DNA from: Pseudomonas viridiflava
GTDB lineage: Bacteria; Pseudomonadota; Gammaproteobacteria; Pseudomonadales; Pseudomonadaceae
Assembly: GCF_900583165.1 (NCBI RefSeq)
Contig: NZ_UTKY01000028.1
Coordinates: forward strand, 1 to 64,000
Reading direction: 5' to 3'
DNA: 64,000 nucleotides
The position numbers were made by a program, and so were the translations under genes. Of this stretch, positions 52,281-60,783 are shown piece by piece (within the stretch, counting starts at the first letter, position 1; the number at the start of each line of letters is the position of its first letter). The notes beneath the pieces were generated by a model. It was not told the origin of the DNA and searched no databases. It worked only from the letters and a program-made list of their open reading frames with translations.

Positions 52281-53267
52281 ATGACACGGTTCTATGATGC
52301 GCGAGGCAATATCTATGGGGTCGTCAGCCCTGACGTGCTGCGCCGCCAAGGCATCGACGTGCCGCAGAGTGCCGCCCAAGCAGCGACTGATCGGGCAACA
52401 TGGGCGCCGGCTGCCGTCGACTCCGAGTGCGGCTGGGGTTCGTTGCCGCGCCCTGCCGATGCCAAGGCGCATCGCTGCGATGGCTTGCTGGTGGGGCCGT
52501 TCCAATTCGAGCCGCCGTTTGACCTGCTCATCGTCAACACCGACGGCTCCCTGGCCGAACGCAGTGGCAACGGCTTGACCATTTTTGCCCAGTCGCTCAC
52601 TGACCTGGGCTTGATGACGGGGGCTTGTGACCTGCGGGTACATCACGACAAGCAAGACGCAAGATCGCCGGTGTCGACCCGGGTTGAGCCCGCCCTATTC
52701 GAGCAGGTCGCGGGCTTCTGGCTGGCGCTGGGTGAGCCCGGGTTCGGGCCAGTTGCAGCAGGTGCGCAAGGTGTATCACAGGTATCCCTTGGCGGGACCG
52801 ACCTCAGCCACGTACGCGAGTTGGCGGCGATAGACCCGCGGTGGACGCACAGTCAGTTTGTACGTGTAGGCAACCCTCATTGCGTGACACTGGTGGAGGA
52901 TGTGTCGGCCTTACCCGACAACCAGCAGATGCAGCAACCGTCGTTGTTCACACCTTTGAAGGCGATAGCGTTCGCCGCCCCGATGGGTGAGGGGCATCCC
53001 TGTGTGGCGGGTGTCAATTTACAGTGGGCCGCCCCGGATTGTGCCAATCGCGTGGTCGCCCGGGTGTTTGAACGAGGGGAGGGCCCAACGGCGTCTTCCG
53101 GAACCAGCGCCAGCGCCGTGGCGTGTGCAGCGTGGCGCGCTGGCTGGGTCTGTGCGGGCGATGTCGAGGTGGTCATGCCAGGTGGCACTGCGCCGGTGCG
53201 CCTGCATGTTCAGGCCCAAACATTGCTGAGCGTCAGCCTCTTCGGCGCGGCGCGGCCGCAAACATGA
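52281..53267 (+). CDS. Diaminopimelate-epimerase-fold protein with serines at both catalytic cysteine positions
   Basis: A 328-residue protein with the DapF fold marks: GNxxGVV near the N-terminus, ERSGNGLTIFAQ where DapF has its first CGNG motif, FVRVGNPHCVTLVEDV, and TASSGTSASAVA where DapF has ACGTGA. At both active-site positions cysteine is replaced by serine (S95 and S273 by my count). It is unlikely to be an ordinary diaminopimelate epimerase; another isomerase or a non-catalytic role is possible. The start at 52281 has AGGTGA upstream. It is divergent from the MFS gene, which might move its substrate. Confidence 0.75.
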   Translation: MTRFYDARGNIYGVVSPDVLRRQGIDVPQSAAQAATDRATWAPAAVDSECGWGSLPRPADAKAHRCDGLLVGPFQFEPPFDLLIVNTDGSLAERSGNGLTIFAQSLTDLGLMTGACDLRVHHDKQDARSPVSTRVEPALFEQVAGFWLALGEPGFGPVAAGAQGVSQVSLGGTDLSHVRELAAIDPRWTHSQFVRVGNPHCVTLVEDVSALPDNQQMQQPSLFTPLKAIAFAAPMGEGHPCVAGVNLQWAAPDCANRVVARVFERGEGPTASSGTSASAVACAAWRAGWVCAGDVEVVMPGGTAPVRLHVQAQTLLSVSLFGAARPQT

Positions 53268-53277
53268 ACCCCGTTGT

Positions 53278-53317
53278 ATAGCTGATGCCCTGGACATGTA
53301 TCAGCTATTTCTCTCTT
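53278..53317 (+). terminator. Terminator after the DapF-fold gene
   Basis: ATAGCTGAT and ATCAGCTAT form a perfect 9-bp stem around a 13-base loop, followed by TTTCTCTCTT. Confidence 0.7.
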
Positions 53318-53567
53318 ATCAGTAGGAGGTTGGAAAGTTTGTGTAGGGTGTTTCTTTTATTTAGTAAGTGGCACTTTGCTTGAGTTTTTTATTTTGTAAA
53401 AGATACTTCCAGCTTCTTCGTAAGAAACTTCTTTTTTATTTTTAGACAGCCGATTTATGCCTGGAATCGCTAAGCTTGTTGGGGTTCAGGCGCTTTTTCT
53501 CGACAACTTATTCGGCAAGTCACGGGAGAAAGTTTTCAGTGTAATGAATGATGGCGGGTAATAGCGG
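53318..53567. other. AT-rich leader of the type VI cassette
   Basis: About 250 bases without a gene and much richer in A and T than the rest of the window. It should hold the vgrG promoter. TGGCAC followed closely by TTTGCT looks like a sigma-54 promoter but the spacing is wrong. No confident promoter elements could be assigned. Confidence 0.5.
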
Positions 53568-55583
53568 ATGGATAGCGCGTTTGTATCGTCACGTTTCAAG
53601 TTGATGCTCCCCAGTATAAATAATTACTTTCAAGTGCTGGCCTTGAACGGCAGCGAAACCCTTGATCAACCGTTCTTCATCCAGGTGCAATGGGTCAGTG
53701 AAGACCCCACCCTGGACCTGGAGGCGTTGCACCATCAACCCGCCTACCTGGATTTTGGCGAAGGAAATGACGGCTTACATGGTCAGGTCTATGCCGTTGG
53801 ACGAGACAGTCCGGGCCGACGCCTGACTCGATATCACCTCACGTTGGCCCCCCGCCTGGCTAACCTTGCCTATCGCCGAGACCAGCGAATTTTCCAGCAA
53901 CGCAGTGTGCCGCAGATTATCGCGCACGTACTCGAGCTTCACGGCATCCTGGCCGATGCGTACGTGTTCGAGCTCGGCCCCGTGGTCTATCCCCCGCGCA
54001 CCTTCTGTGTGCAATACGCGGAGAGCGACCTGCACTTTATCCAGCGACTGTGCGAAGAGGAGGGCATTCACTTCCACTTCCGCCACAGCGCAGACAATCA
54101 TCTGTTGGTGTTCGGTGATGACCAGACCGTCTTTCAGCGTTTGCCGGCGCAACGCTATTGCCCGGCCGGTGGGCCGCAAGCCGAGACCCAGGTCGTCCAG
54201 CGGTTTGACGTGCGCCTCGCTACCCGCAGTCAGCAAACGGTACGCCGTGATTACGACTTCAACCGCCCTTCGGTGTGTCTGCAAGACACGGCGGGTGCCG
54301 ATTCCGCGCAGCCCCTCGAGGACTATCACTACCCCGCAACATTTGCAGGTCGTGTGCGAGGTCGGCAGCTGGTGCGCCGGAGGCTGGAATGCCATCAACG
54401 CGATCGCTTGCGTGCGCTGGGCAAAAGCGACCTGCCGGTATTGCGCAGCGGGCAGTTCCTTGAGTTGCGTGACCATCCAGACGCGTCTTGCAACGATCTT
54501 TGGCTGATTACGTCGGTACGCCATGAAGGGTATCAACCGCAGGTATTGGAGGAGGATGCACCTGCGACTGATGTATTTCACGGCTATCGCAATCGCTTTA
54601 CTGCGACTCCCTGGCAAGCGGTACATCGGCCTTCCCCCAAACATCCCAAACCGATTCTCCATGGCAGCCAGACTGCAACCGTGACCGGGCCTGCGGATGA
54701 AGATGTGCACTGTGACGAGTACGGGCGCGTAAAAGTGCGCTTTCACTGGGACCGCCTGGACAGGGCGGATGATAAAAGCAGCTGTTGGGTTCGCGTCGCA
54801 TCCGGATGGGCCGGTGATGGGTTTGGCGCGACGATGATCCCCCGAGTGGGCATGGAAGTGCTGGTCACGTTTTTAAACGGGGACCCGGACCAGCCGCTGA
54901 TCAACGGGTGCCTGCCCAACGCACTGCACAGGCCGACCTATCCGTTGCCTCAGCACAAGACCCGTAGCGTACTGCGCAGTCAAAGCTCTCGGGGCGGCGA
55001 AGGCTGCAACGAGCTGCATCTCGAAGACCGCCGCGGCGAGGAGCTCATTTACCTGCGCGCACAGCGGGACCTGGAGCAGCACGTGGGCCACGACAGTCGG
55101 TTGGACGTGGCGGGCCAGCGACGGGAAACCATCCACGGCTTGAGCACCGTGCACCTTGAAAATGAAGAGCATCATCAAGTCGTCGGTGATCGCAAGGTGA
55201 TGCTCAAGGCGAACGACCATCTCGATGTGCAGGGCGATAGCCGCACGCAGGTTGGCAAAACGCTGATCATCGAGGCCGGCCAACAGCTGCACCTCAAGGC
55301 GGGTGCCAGCCTGGTGATCGACGCGGGGGCGCAATTGAGCCTCAAGGCGGGAGGAGAACACCTGGTGATCCAGGCAGGCGGTATCTTCAGCAGCCGACCC
55401 ATTACCTTGGGTGGTTCATCAACGGCGATCCGATTGACAGGTTCCCTGGCAGCAGATGTGCCGAAAGTCGCTGCGATACAAGGCACCATCATGGATGTTG
55501 CCGGGCAACTGGGGGCGGACTTCTGCCCTGTGTGCGAACGTTGCCGCGAAGGTCAATGTGATCTTCCGGGGAGGGCAGCGTGA
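53568..55583 (+). CDS. vgrG: Type VI secretion spike protein VgrG
   Basis: A 671-residue VgrG. The gp27-like N-terminal part contains YAESDLHFIQRLCEEEGIHF, the central gp5 OB fold contains DEYGRVKVRFHWDR and SCWVRVASGWAG, and GVLV/NGDPDQPLI precedes the beta-helix needle. The needle's short repeats (KVMLKANDHLDVQGDSRTQ, LHLKAGASLVIDAG) are clear. It ends with a Cys-rich tail and no obvious fused effector domain. No other T6SS structural genes are in the window, so this is an orphan vgrG that delivers the cargo encoded just downstream. Confidence 0.95.
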   Translation: MDSAFVSSRFKLMLPSINNYFQVLALNGSETLDQPFFIQVQWVSEDPTLDLEALHHQPAYLDFGEGNDGLHGQVYAVGRDSPGRRLTRYHLTLAPRLANLAYRRDQRIFQQRSVPQIIAHVLELHGILADAYVFELGPVVYPPRTFCVQYAESDLHFIQRLCEEEGIHFHFRHSADNHLLVFGDDQTVFQRLPAQRYCPAGGPQAETQVVQRFDVRLATRSQQTVRRDYDFNRPSVCLQDTAGADSAQPLEDYHYPATFAGRVRGRQLVRRRLECHQRDRLRALGKSDLPVLRSGQFLELRDHPDASCNDLWLITSVRHEGYQPQVLEEDAPATDVFHGYRNRFTATPWQAVHRPSPKHPKPILHGSQTATVTGPADEDVHCDEYGRVKVRFHWDRLDRADDKSSCWVRVASGWAGDGFGATMIPRVGMEVLVTFLNGDPDQPLINGCLPNALHRPTYPLPQHKTRSVLRSQSSRGGEGCNELHLEDRRGEELIYLRAQRDLEQHVGHDSRLDVAGQRRETIHGLSTVHLENEEHHQVVGDRKVMLKANDHLDVQGDSRTQVGKTLIIEAGQQLHLKAGASLVIDAGAQLSLKAGGEHLVIQAGGIFSSRPITLGGSSTAIRLTGSLAADVPKVAAIQGTIMDVAGQLGADFCPVCERCREGQCDLPGRAA

Positions 55584-56419
55584 TGCACAACGTGCCAGGC
55601 CAATGGATGGCCCAAGAGCAACAGGCAGGGCACCGTGTGTGTTTGATCCTTGAGGGCAACAATGTAGCGCGTGAGCCCATGCTGGCGGCGCGTGGCTTGG
55701 AGCACTATCGCAGTCTCTACGCCGAGACCGGGGTTGCGCAGTTGGCAATGGCAGGTCCGGTTATTCTGCTACTGGATCAGTTGAGTGAGCCCCAGTTGCT
55801 CAACCTGCTGCAAGCGCCCCAGACGAATTGGGGGTGGCTGGGCAGTTTGCCAAGCGACGACCTGGAGCCTGTCACTCGACATTGGCGCGACCGGCTGCTG
55901 GTGGGAGCGCAAGGCGAGCAGGCGCTCTACCGCTTTCACGATAATCGCACGCTGGCACGTGCGCTGGCGTATCTGAGCCCGTGCAATTGGCCGGCGTTTC
56001 TCGGCCCACTGATCAGCGTGTGCTATTGGCACGACAACTCTTGGCGCTGTGACGAAAACCCTGTCCCCGGTGAGTACGCGGTGCCAGAACCAGCGCCTTG
56101 GCTAGGCACACCAAACCCCAACGCAGGCGCCATCTTGCACGCCAATATCCTGCGCTATCTGCTGGCCGAACACAGCGAAGACCTGGTGGCATTGGTGGAG
56201 TTTCAGGACCCGAAAGTCTGGTTGGTCCAGGTGCTGGAACAGGCTCGAACATGGCAGTGGCGACGGCCCGAACAGTTGGAGTTCCTGGTGGTGCGCAGGT
56301 TGCAAGAGGCTACTCGCAGCAGCCTTATCCGATGGCCGCCGACGGTAGGGGAGAGTCCGGAGCAGCACTTTGAACGGGTGGTCGCGCAGTGGGAATCGAC
56401 GAGGGCGAAGGATGAGTAG
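55583..56419 (+). CDS. DUF4123 type VI effector adaptor (Tap/TEC)
   Basis: A 278-residue DUF4123 protein, the chaperone family that loads effectors on a cognate VgrG. The region from WMAQEQQAGHRVCLILEG and the GPVILLLDQ strand through the W-rich middle fits the family. It overlaps the vgrG stop (a GTG at 55580 is also possible) with a GGGAGGG site, and overlaps the next gene by 8 bases. Its cargo is probably the lipase encoded two genes downstream. Confidence 0.85.
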   Translation: MHNVPGQWMAQEQQAGHRVCLILEGNNVAREPMLAARGLEHYRSLYAETGVAQLAMAGPVILLLDQLSEPQLLNLLQAPQTNWGWLGSLPSDDLEPVTRHWRDRLLVGAQGEQALYRFHDNRTLARALAYLSPCNWPAFLGPLISVCYWHDNSWRCDENPVPGEYAVPEPAPWLGTPNPNAGAILHANILRYLLAEHSEDLVALVEFQDPKVWLVQVLEQARTWQWRRPEQLEFLVVRRLQEATRSSLIRWPPTVGESPEQHFERVVAQWESTRAKDE

Positions 56420-57182
56420 GCTAACGTTCAGCGCGTTGGTTGCATTGGTAATGGTGGGGCTGACGGGATGTGTGGGCAAGCCAGTTGATAGCGTTACCTT
56501 GGAGGTGGATTTACCGGCGCAGTTTCGGTTTATAGCCAGTGCCAATTACAGCCCGGCAACCGGAGAAACCTGCACATTGCCACATCGTCGATGCAGGAGG
56601 CCGGAGCGCAAGATTTTAATCACCCAATACAAACCTGAGGCTGAACGGGTGAGCTTTGACTTGCCGCTGGCGCAAATAATTGAAGGCTGCCCTACGGTTT
56701 TAAGCAGTGTGGACTTTGATGTTCGTGCGAAATGGGGGGAGCGGTTTTCGGATATGGATGGAGACCGGGCAGCTATCAGTATTCGCGACCGTTGGGATAA
56801 CGGTTCCGGGATGCCTGAGTTAGGGGTTCAAACGTTGGTGGGGCGGTGCCATTGGATGTTCCGGACTACAGGTCCGCTGCATGCAATCGTCAAGATTCTG
56901 CAGTGTCGCTCGTTGGACGCAATGGGACAGGAGAGGCTTGCAGGAGGTGTGGCGCAGCGAGACCAATTGGCGAGAAAAACGCTCAGGATGGTGTTGGCGC
57001 TTAATGATGAGGAACAGCCCTATTTCAACGATAACTGGGTGGTTGTGCCAGGTGGGTGGAAGCGTTGTAAAGGCGAGAGCTTTGAAGACATAGATGCTTT
57101 TTGCCGTGGCAATACGACCGACTTTAAACCCATAAAAATGCCGGATGGCCGGATCTGTGACGTCTATCCATCGTGTGAGTGA
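56412..57182 (+). CDS. Lipoprotein, probable periplasmic immunity protein
   Basis: A 256-residue protein with a lipoprotein signal peptide: MSRLTFSALVALVMVG, then the lipobox LTGC with C20. I recognise no domain in the mature part; it has several cysteines. It lies between the adaptor and the lipase. Periplasmic lipoproteins in this position commonly neutralise type VI lipase effectors, so immunity is the likely role, by context. The ATG at 56412 has AAGGATG context within the preceding gene. Confidence 0.75.
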   Translation: MSRLTFSALVALVMVGLTGCVGKPVDSVTLEVDLPAQFRFIASANYSPATGETCTLPHRRCRRPERKILITQYKPEAERVSFDLPLAQIIEGCPTVLSSVDFDVRAKWGERFSDMDGDRAAISIRDRWDNGSGMPELGVQTLVGRCHWMFRTTGPLHAIVKILQCRSLDAMGQERLAGGVAQRDQLARKTLRMVLALNDEEQPYFNDNWVVVPGGWKRCKGESFEDIDAFCRGNTTDFKPIKMPDGRICDVYPSCE

Positions 57183-57196
57183 CAAGGAGCAGTTTC

Positions 57197-59347
57197 ATGA
57201 AGTTAGATGCACGGAAGCAATCTTTTTTCAGTGACAGTCAGCCCGCTTGCGCATTGCGAGGCCACTGGGTGAGTTTTGGTCTTGTCGATGAGCTTGGTAT
57301 CGGCGCGGTATACGGCGGACTGCCGTATACCGTTCACGACAGTGCTGGGCAGCAGTACAAAGGTCGTTTGGATAAAGACGGATTTGCCAAGCTTCAAGAT
57401 ATTTACTGCGGCCCAATAGCGCTTGTTTTTGATGACCTATATTCGGGGATCGAGACAACGTATAGCCGCCTTGTTGAGCGCAAAACATACCCGCTTCCTA
57501 TTACCGAGCTTCAGGTTCGTGCTGAACAGAGTCGGTTTGCGCAAGCGGATGGTCAGCGCGTTGATAATAATCCGGCCAACCAAACAGCCGATCGCTTCTA
57601 TCAGGTTGAGGTTCGTGACCTGGTCCGTCAAACCGCCCATTTACCTCCGGTTGCGCAACGCACACATCACCCTCAGCGCCACGCTCTAAAAATGATGGCC
57701 GACTTAAGGTTCGGCCCGCCCCAGCCAACATTGTCGGGGGTCGTGCTGTTCCCCAACCAACATACCGTTCTTGAGGTCCGGCCACTGCGAGCCTTTCGAC
57801 CCATGCTTTCCACTGAAGACAGCTTCTGCGCCTTGAACCTCTACCAACTGGCATTGATGTCAACCTTGAGCTATTGCGACTTCGGGCAAGAGCCACCTAC
57901 AAGACCTACAGAAGAAGTTCGCTTTCCCTTCGATCCCAGCGTCGGTCATCTATTTGCTGAAAAGCTGTCGGGTTATCAGGAGGCCTGGCGGGTCGATAAG
58001 GGACAAGAGCAGCATTTCTACCCGATCTACGAAGAAGTCCCCTATTCGTGCCGTTTTGAGGTTTTGCCTTTCGACCCTGCGTTGTATCCGCAAAACCAGC
58101 CCGAGTTGGAGAAGAACCAGGAGCACCCAGCGAGTGTGCACTTTTTCGATGATGTTGAGTTAGGAACCGATACGCAGGCCTTTATCACTCATCATGAGGA
58201 GATCATCCTGATTGCTGTGCGGGGTACTGCCAGCCCCGCCGACGGGCTACGTGATGCAAACGCCCATCAGGTGTCTTTCGCCGAAGGTGTCGGCAAGGCC
58301 CATGAGGGGTTTTATCAGGCTTACAAGGCGATGCTTAATTTCGTACTGAAATACCTTCAGCGGTTTTTCGCAGGCCAACGAATAATCATCTGCGGTCACA
58401 GCTTGGGTGGCGCAATTGCTTTGCTTCTGGCAGAAGGGCTACGCCGCACCCCAGACCGTAAATACAACATCCTGCTCTACACCTACGGCGCCCCCCGCGC
58501 CGCCGATTCCGAATTCAACGCCGGCGCCGCAACCCTGGTGCACCACCGCATCGTCAACCACAACGACCCTGTCCCCAGTGTCCCGGCGCCGTGGATGAAC
58601 ACCACTGCCAAACTCTGGGTGCCCGGCGCCGTCACACTGTTCAGCGCCCCTGCGCCAGGAGGTCTGTTATTCGCCGCCGGGCTGGTGCGCTTTGGTGGAA
58701 ACCCCTATCAACACCACGGGGATCAACAACATTTCATGCCACTCATGCTCCCGGATGGCACCCGGTCTTCGGTGTTGTGGAAGCCCGGTTGTGAGTCCAT
58801 CGAAGAGGCTGGCTGCAATCGAGCGTTGCAAATCCTTGGCGACCTGCCAGATCGCGAAGGGCTGATCAAACAGCTGGTTGAATACAAGGAACACTACATG
58901 ACCGCCAGCTACATCCCGGCGGCATGGGCAACCCTGCGTCGTTGGCAGCAGACCCTGGCCAGCCAGGGCCCGCTGGTGACACCGAGGGAATTTGAGCTGC
59001 TTGACCATGCACTGGCGAGCATGCGTCAGCAACTGCGAGAAAAGCGCCAGGAACTCGTTCGTCGCTTGCCGAGTAATGACCGCGGTTATGAACACCATGA
59101 GCCGCTGAACGCAGAAATCGATCGCCTGCAGACTAGCCGCGCGCGCCTTGAAACCCTGCGCTGGCGCCGCCTTGAAGCGCGCGATGTGTACGGCACTCAT
59201 GCCGATTCCACCCTACTTCAACCCAGCCTCAAGCGTTGGTTCAGCCACCGTGAAAACCGCGAGTTGGCGCAGGTCGCCAGCATTCCTCCCTCCACTTACA
59301 GCGAACGGGGGAGGGCGTATACCGTGGATATCGATTCGATCGTCTAG
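57197..59347 (+). CDS. Type VI lipase effector (class 3 lipase domain)
   Basis: A 716-residue putative phospholipase toxin. An N-terminal module (residues about 20-80, with SFGLVDELGIGAVYGGLPYT and GRLDKDGFAKL) is of a kind seen on Pseudomonas type VI cargo. The lipase domain has IAVRGTASPADGL as the oxyanion region, and the nucleophile S402 lies in GHSLGG. HNDPVPSVP carries the expected aspartate, and a histidine in QHF is a candidate third triad member. The C-terminal 130 residues are helical and charged. AAGGAG is 6 bases before ATG 57197. It ends overlapping the convergent codA by four bases. Confidence 0.85.
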   Translation: MKLDARKQSFFSDSQPACALRGHWVSFGLVDELGIGAVYGGLPYTVHDSAGQQYKGRLDKDGFAKLQDIYCGPIALVFDDLYSGIETTYSRLVERKTYPLPITELQVRAEQSRFAQADGQRVDNNPANQTADRFYQVEVRDLVRQTAHLPPVAQRTHHPQRHALKMMADLRFGPPQPTLSGVVLFPNQHTVLEVRPLRAFRPMLSTEDSFCALNLYQLALMSTLSYCDFGQEPPTRPTEEVRFPFDPSVGHLFAEKLSGYQEAWRVDKGQEQHFYPIYEEVPYSCRFEVLPFDPALYPQNQPELEKNQEHPASVHFFDDVELGTDTQAFITHHEEIILIAVRGTASPADGLRDANAHQVSFAEGVGKAHEGFYQAYKAMLNFVLKYLQRFFAGQRIIICGHSLGGAIALLLAEGLRRTPDRKYNILLYTYGAPRAADSEFNAGAATLVHHRIVNHNDPVPSVPAPWMNTTAKLWVPGAVTLFSAPAPGGLLFAAGLVRFGGNPYQHHGDQQHFMPLMLPDGTRSSVLWKPGCESIEEAGCNRALQILGDLPDREGLIKQLVEYKEHYMTASYIPAAWATLRRWQQTLASQGPLVTPREFELLDHALASMRQQLREKRQELVRRLPSNDRGYEHHEPLNAEIDRLQTSRARLETLRWRRLEARDVYGTHADSTLLQPSLKRWFSHRENRELAQVASIPPSTYSERGRAYTVDIDSIV

Positions 59348-60579
59348 GCGAACTCGACCTGCGCCGGCTGACGCTTCATCAGTACCTTGCCGTTGCGGAT
59401 CGAATACAGCGGCAGGCCCTGGCTACGGATAACCTCGTAGTCGCTGTCTGCCGAAAGGATCAACAGGTTGGCCGGGCGTCCAGGTTCTAAACCGTAGCGG
59501 TCGCCCAGGGCCATGGCTTTGGCACTGTTGTCGGTAACCAGGTCGAGGGCGCTTTGCAGGTTGCGGTAACCGAGCATGTGGCAGATGTGCAGGCCGGCTT
59601 CGAGTACCCGCAGGATGTTGCCGTTGCCCAGGGGGTACCAGGGGTCGACGATGGAGTCCTGGCCGAAACACACGTTCATGCCGGCTTCCAGCAGTTCGTT
59701 GACGCGGGTGACTCCGCGGCGTTTTGGGAAGCTGTCGAAGCGGCCTTGTAGGTGGATGCTTTCGGTCGGGCACGAGACGAAGCTGATCCCGGAATGCCCC
59801 AGCAGCCGAAACAGCTTGGCGCAGTAGGCGTTGTCGTAGGAGCCCATGGCCGTGGTGTGGCTGGCGGTGACGCGGGCGCCCATGTCACGGCTGCGAGCTT
59901 CTTCGGCCAGCACTTCGAGGAAGCGTGAGTGCGGGTCGTCGGTTTCGTCGCAGTGCACGTCCACCAGGCAACCGGTGCGTTCGGCCAGGTCCATCAGGAA
60001 CTTCACCGAGCTGACGCCCTGGTCGCGGGTGTATTCAAAGTGGGGAATGCCGCCAATCACGTCAGCGCCCAGGCGGATGGCTTCTTCCATCAGCTCGCGG
60101 CCGTTGCGGTAGGACTCGATGCCTTCCTGGGGGAACGCGACGATTTGCAGGTCGATCAAGTGGGCGCTTTCCTGGCGTACTTCCAGCATGGCCTTGAGTG
60201 CGGTGAGGTCCGGGTCGGTGACGTCGACATGGGTGCGCACATGCTGAATGCCGTGGGCGGCGAGCGCCTGGATGGTCTTCTTGGCGCGGGTCTTGGTGTC
60301 GGCCTGGGTGATGGTGGCCTTGCGTTCGCCCCAGCATTCGATGCCTTCGAACAATGTGCCGCTCATGTTCCAGCGCGGCTCGCCAGCTGTCAGGGTGGCG
60401 TCCAGGTGGATATGAGGTTCGACGAAAGGCGGTATCACCAGGTTGCCGGCAGCGTCCAGGTCGTCAGCAGCGAGTACAGGCGTTGTCTGCTGTGCAGTGA
60501 TGCTGGCAATCCGGCCGTGTTCCAGGTGCAGATCATGCAGGCCTTCACGGTTGCGCAGGCGGGCGTTGATGATGTGCAT
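59344..60579 (-). CDS. codA: Cytosine deaminase
   Basis: A 411-residue amidohydrolase converting cytosine to uracil and ammonia. The metal ligands and active-site motifs are present: EPHIHLDATLTAG, HVRTHVDVTD, VDVHCDETDD, ASHTTAM and CFGQDSIVDPWYPLG, which matches the E. coli CodA DPWYPLG signature. The ATG at 60579 has GAGGA 8 bases upstream. It lies downstream of the codB permease, with a truncated regulator fragment in between. Confidence 0.93.
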   Translation of the reverse strand: MHIINARLRNREGLHDLHLEHGRIASITAQQTTPVLAADDLDAAGNLVIPPFVEPHIHLDATLTAGEPRWNMSGTLFEGIECWGERKATITQADTKTRAKKTIQALAAHGIQHVRTHVDVTDPDLTALKAMLEVRQESAHLIDLQIVAFPQEGIESYRNGRELMEEAIRLGADVIGGIPHFEYTRDQGVSSVKFLMDLAERTGCLVDVHCDETDDPHSRFLEVLAEEARSRDMGARVTASHTTAMGSYDNAYCAKLFRLLGHSGISFVSCPTESIHLQGRFDSFPKRRGVTRVNELLEAGMNVCFGQDSIVDPWYPLGNGNILRVLEAGLHICHMLGYRNLQSALDLVTDNSAKAMALGDRYGLEPGRPANLLILSADSDYEVIRSQGLPLYSIRNGKVLMKRQPAQVEFA

Positions 60580-60606
60580 GGGCAAGTTCCTCTTGGCTAA
60601 AAACAA

Positions 60607-60783
60607 TCAGGCAGACAGCCGCCAGATCATCAGGGCGATACCGATGTCCAGGCGGTCATAAGTATTATCCAGCGTCAGCCCGCACAGGGCTTCGATACGC
60701 TGGACGCGGTGCGTCAGGGTGTTGCGGTGCACGGCCAGCCCCTGGGCGGCGGCCACAAGGTTACCATCCTCGTGAAACCAGGT
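60607..60783 (-). pseudogene. C-terminal remnant of a PucR-type regulator
   Basis: Between codB and codA the minus strand encodes, in the codB frame and straight after its stop codon, about 58 residues. They include EDGNLVAAAQGLAVHRNTLT and HRVQRIEALCGLTLDNTYDR and end in WRLSA and a stop. This is the C-terminal helix-turn-helix of PucR/CdaR-type regulators (the HRNTLxxRxxRIE signature). No start codon or N-terminal domains remain, so it is a gene remnant left by a deletion. Confidence 0.85.

Noticed and set aside
50955..52655. 566-codon version of the MFS transporter
   Set aside because: The N-terminal 183 codons are antisense to the DapF-fold gene and lack membrane segments; the ribosome site supports 52106.
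53369..53382. Possible sigma-54 promoter (TGGCAC then TTTGCT) upstream of vgrG
   Set aside because: The GG and GC elements are only 6 bases apart between them, not the required 10.
53568..59347. A complete type VI secretion locus
   Set aside because: Only vgrG and cargo genes are present; no tssB/C sheath, baseplate or membrane-complex genes are visible.
60607..60783. The PucR-like sequence as a short functional gene or as an extended codB C-terminus
   Set aside because: It has no start codon or ribosome site, and the codB stop codon lies in frame before it.
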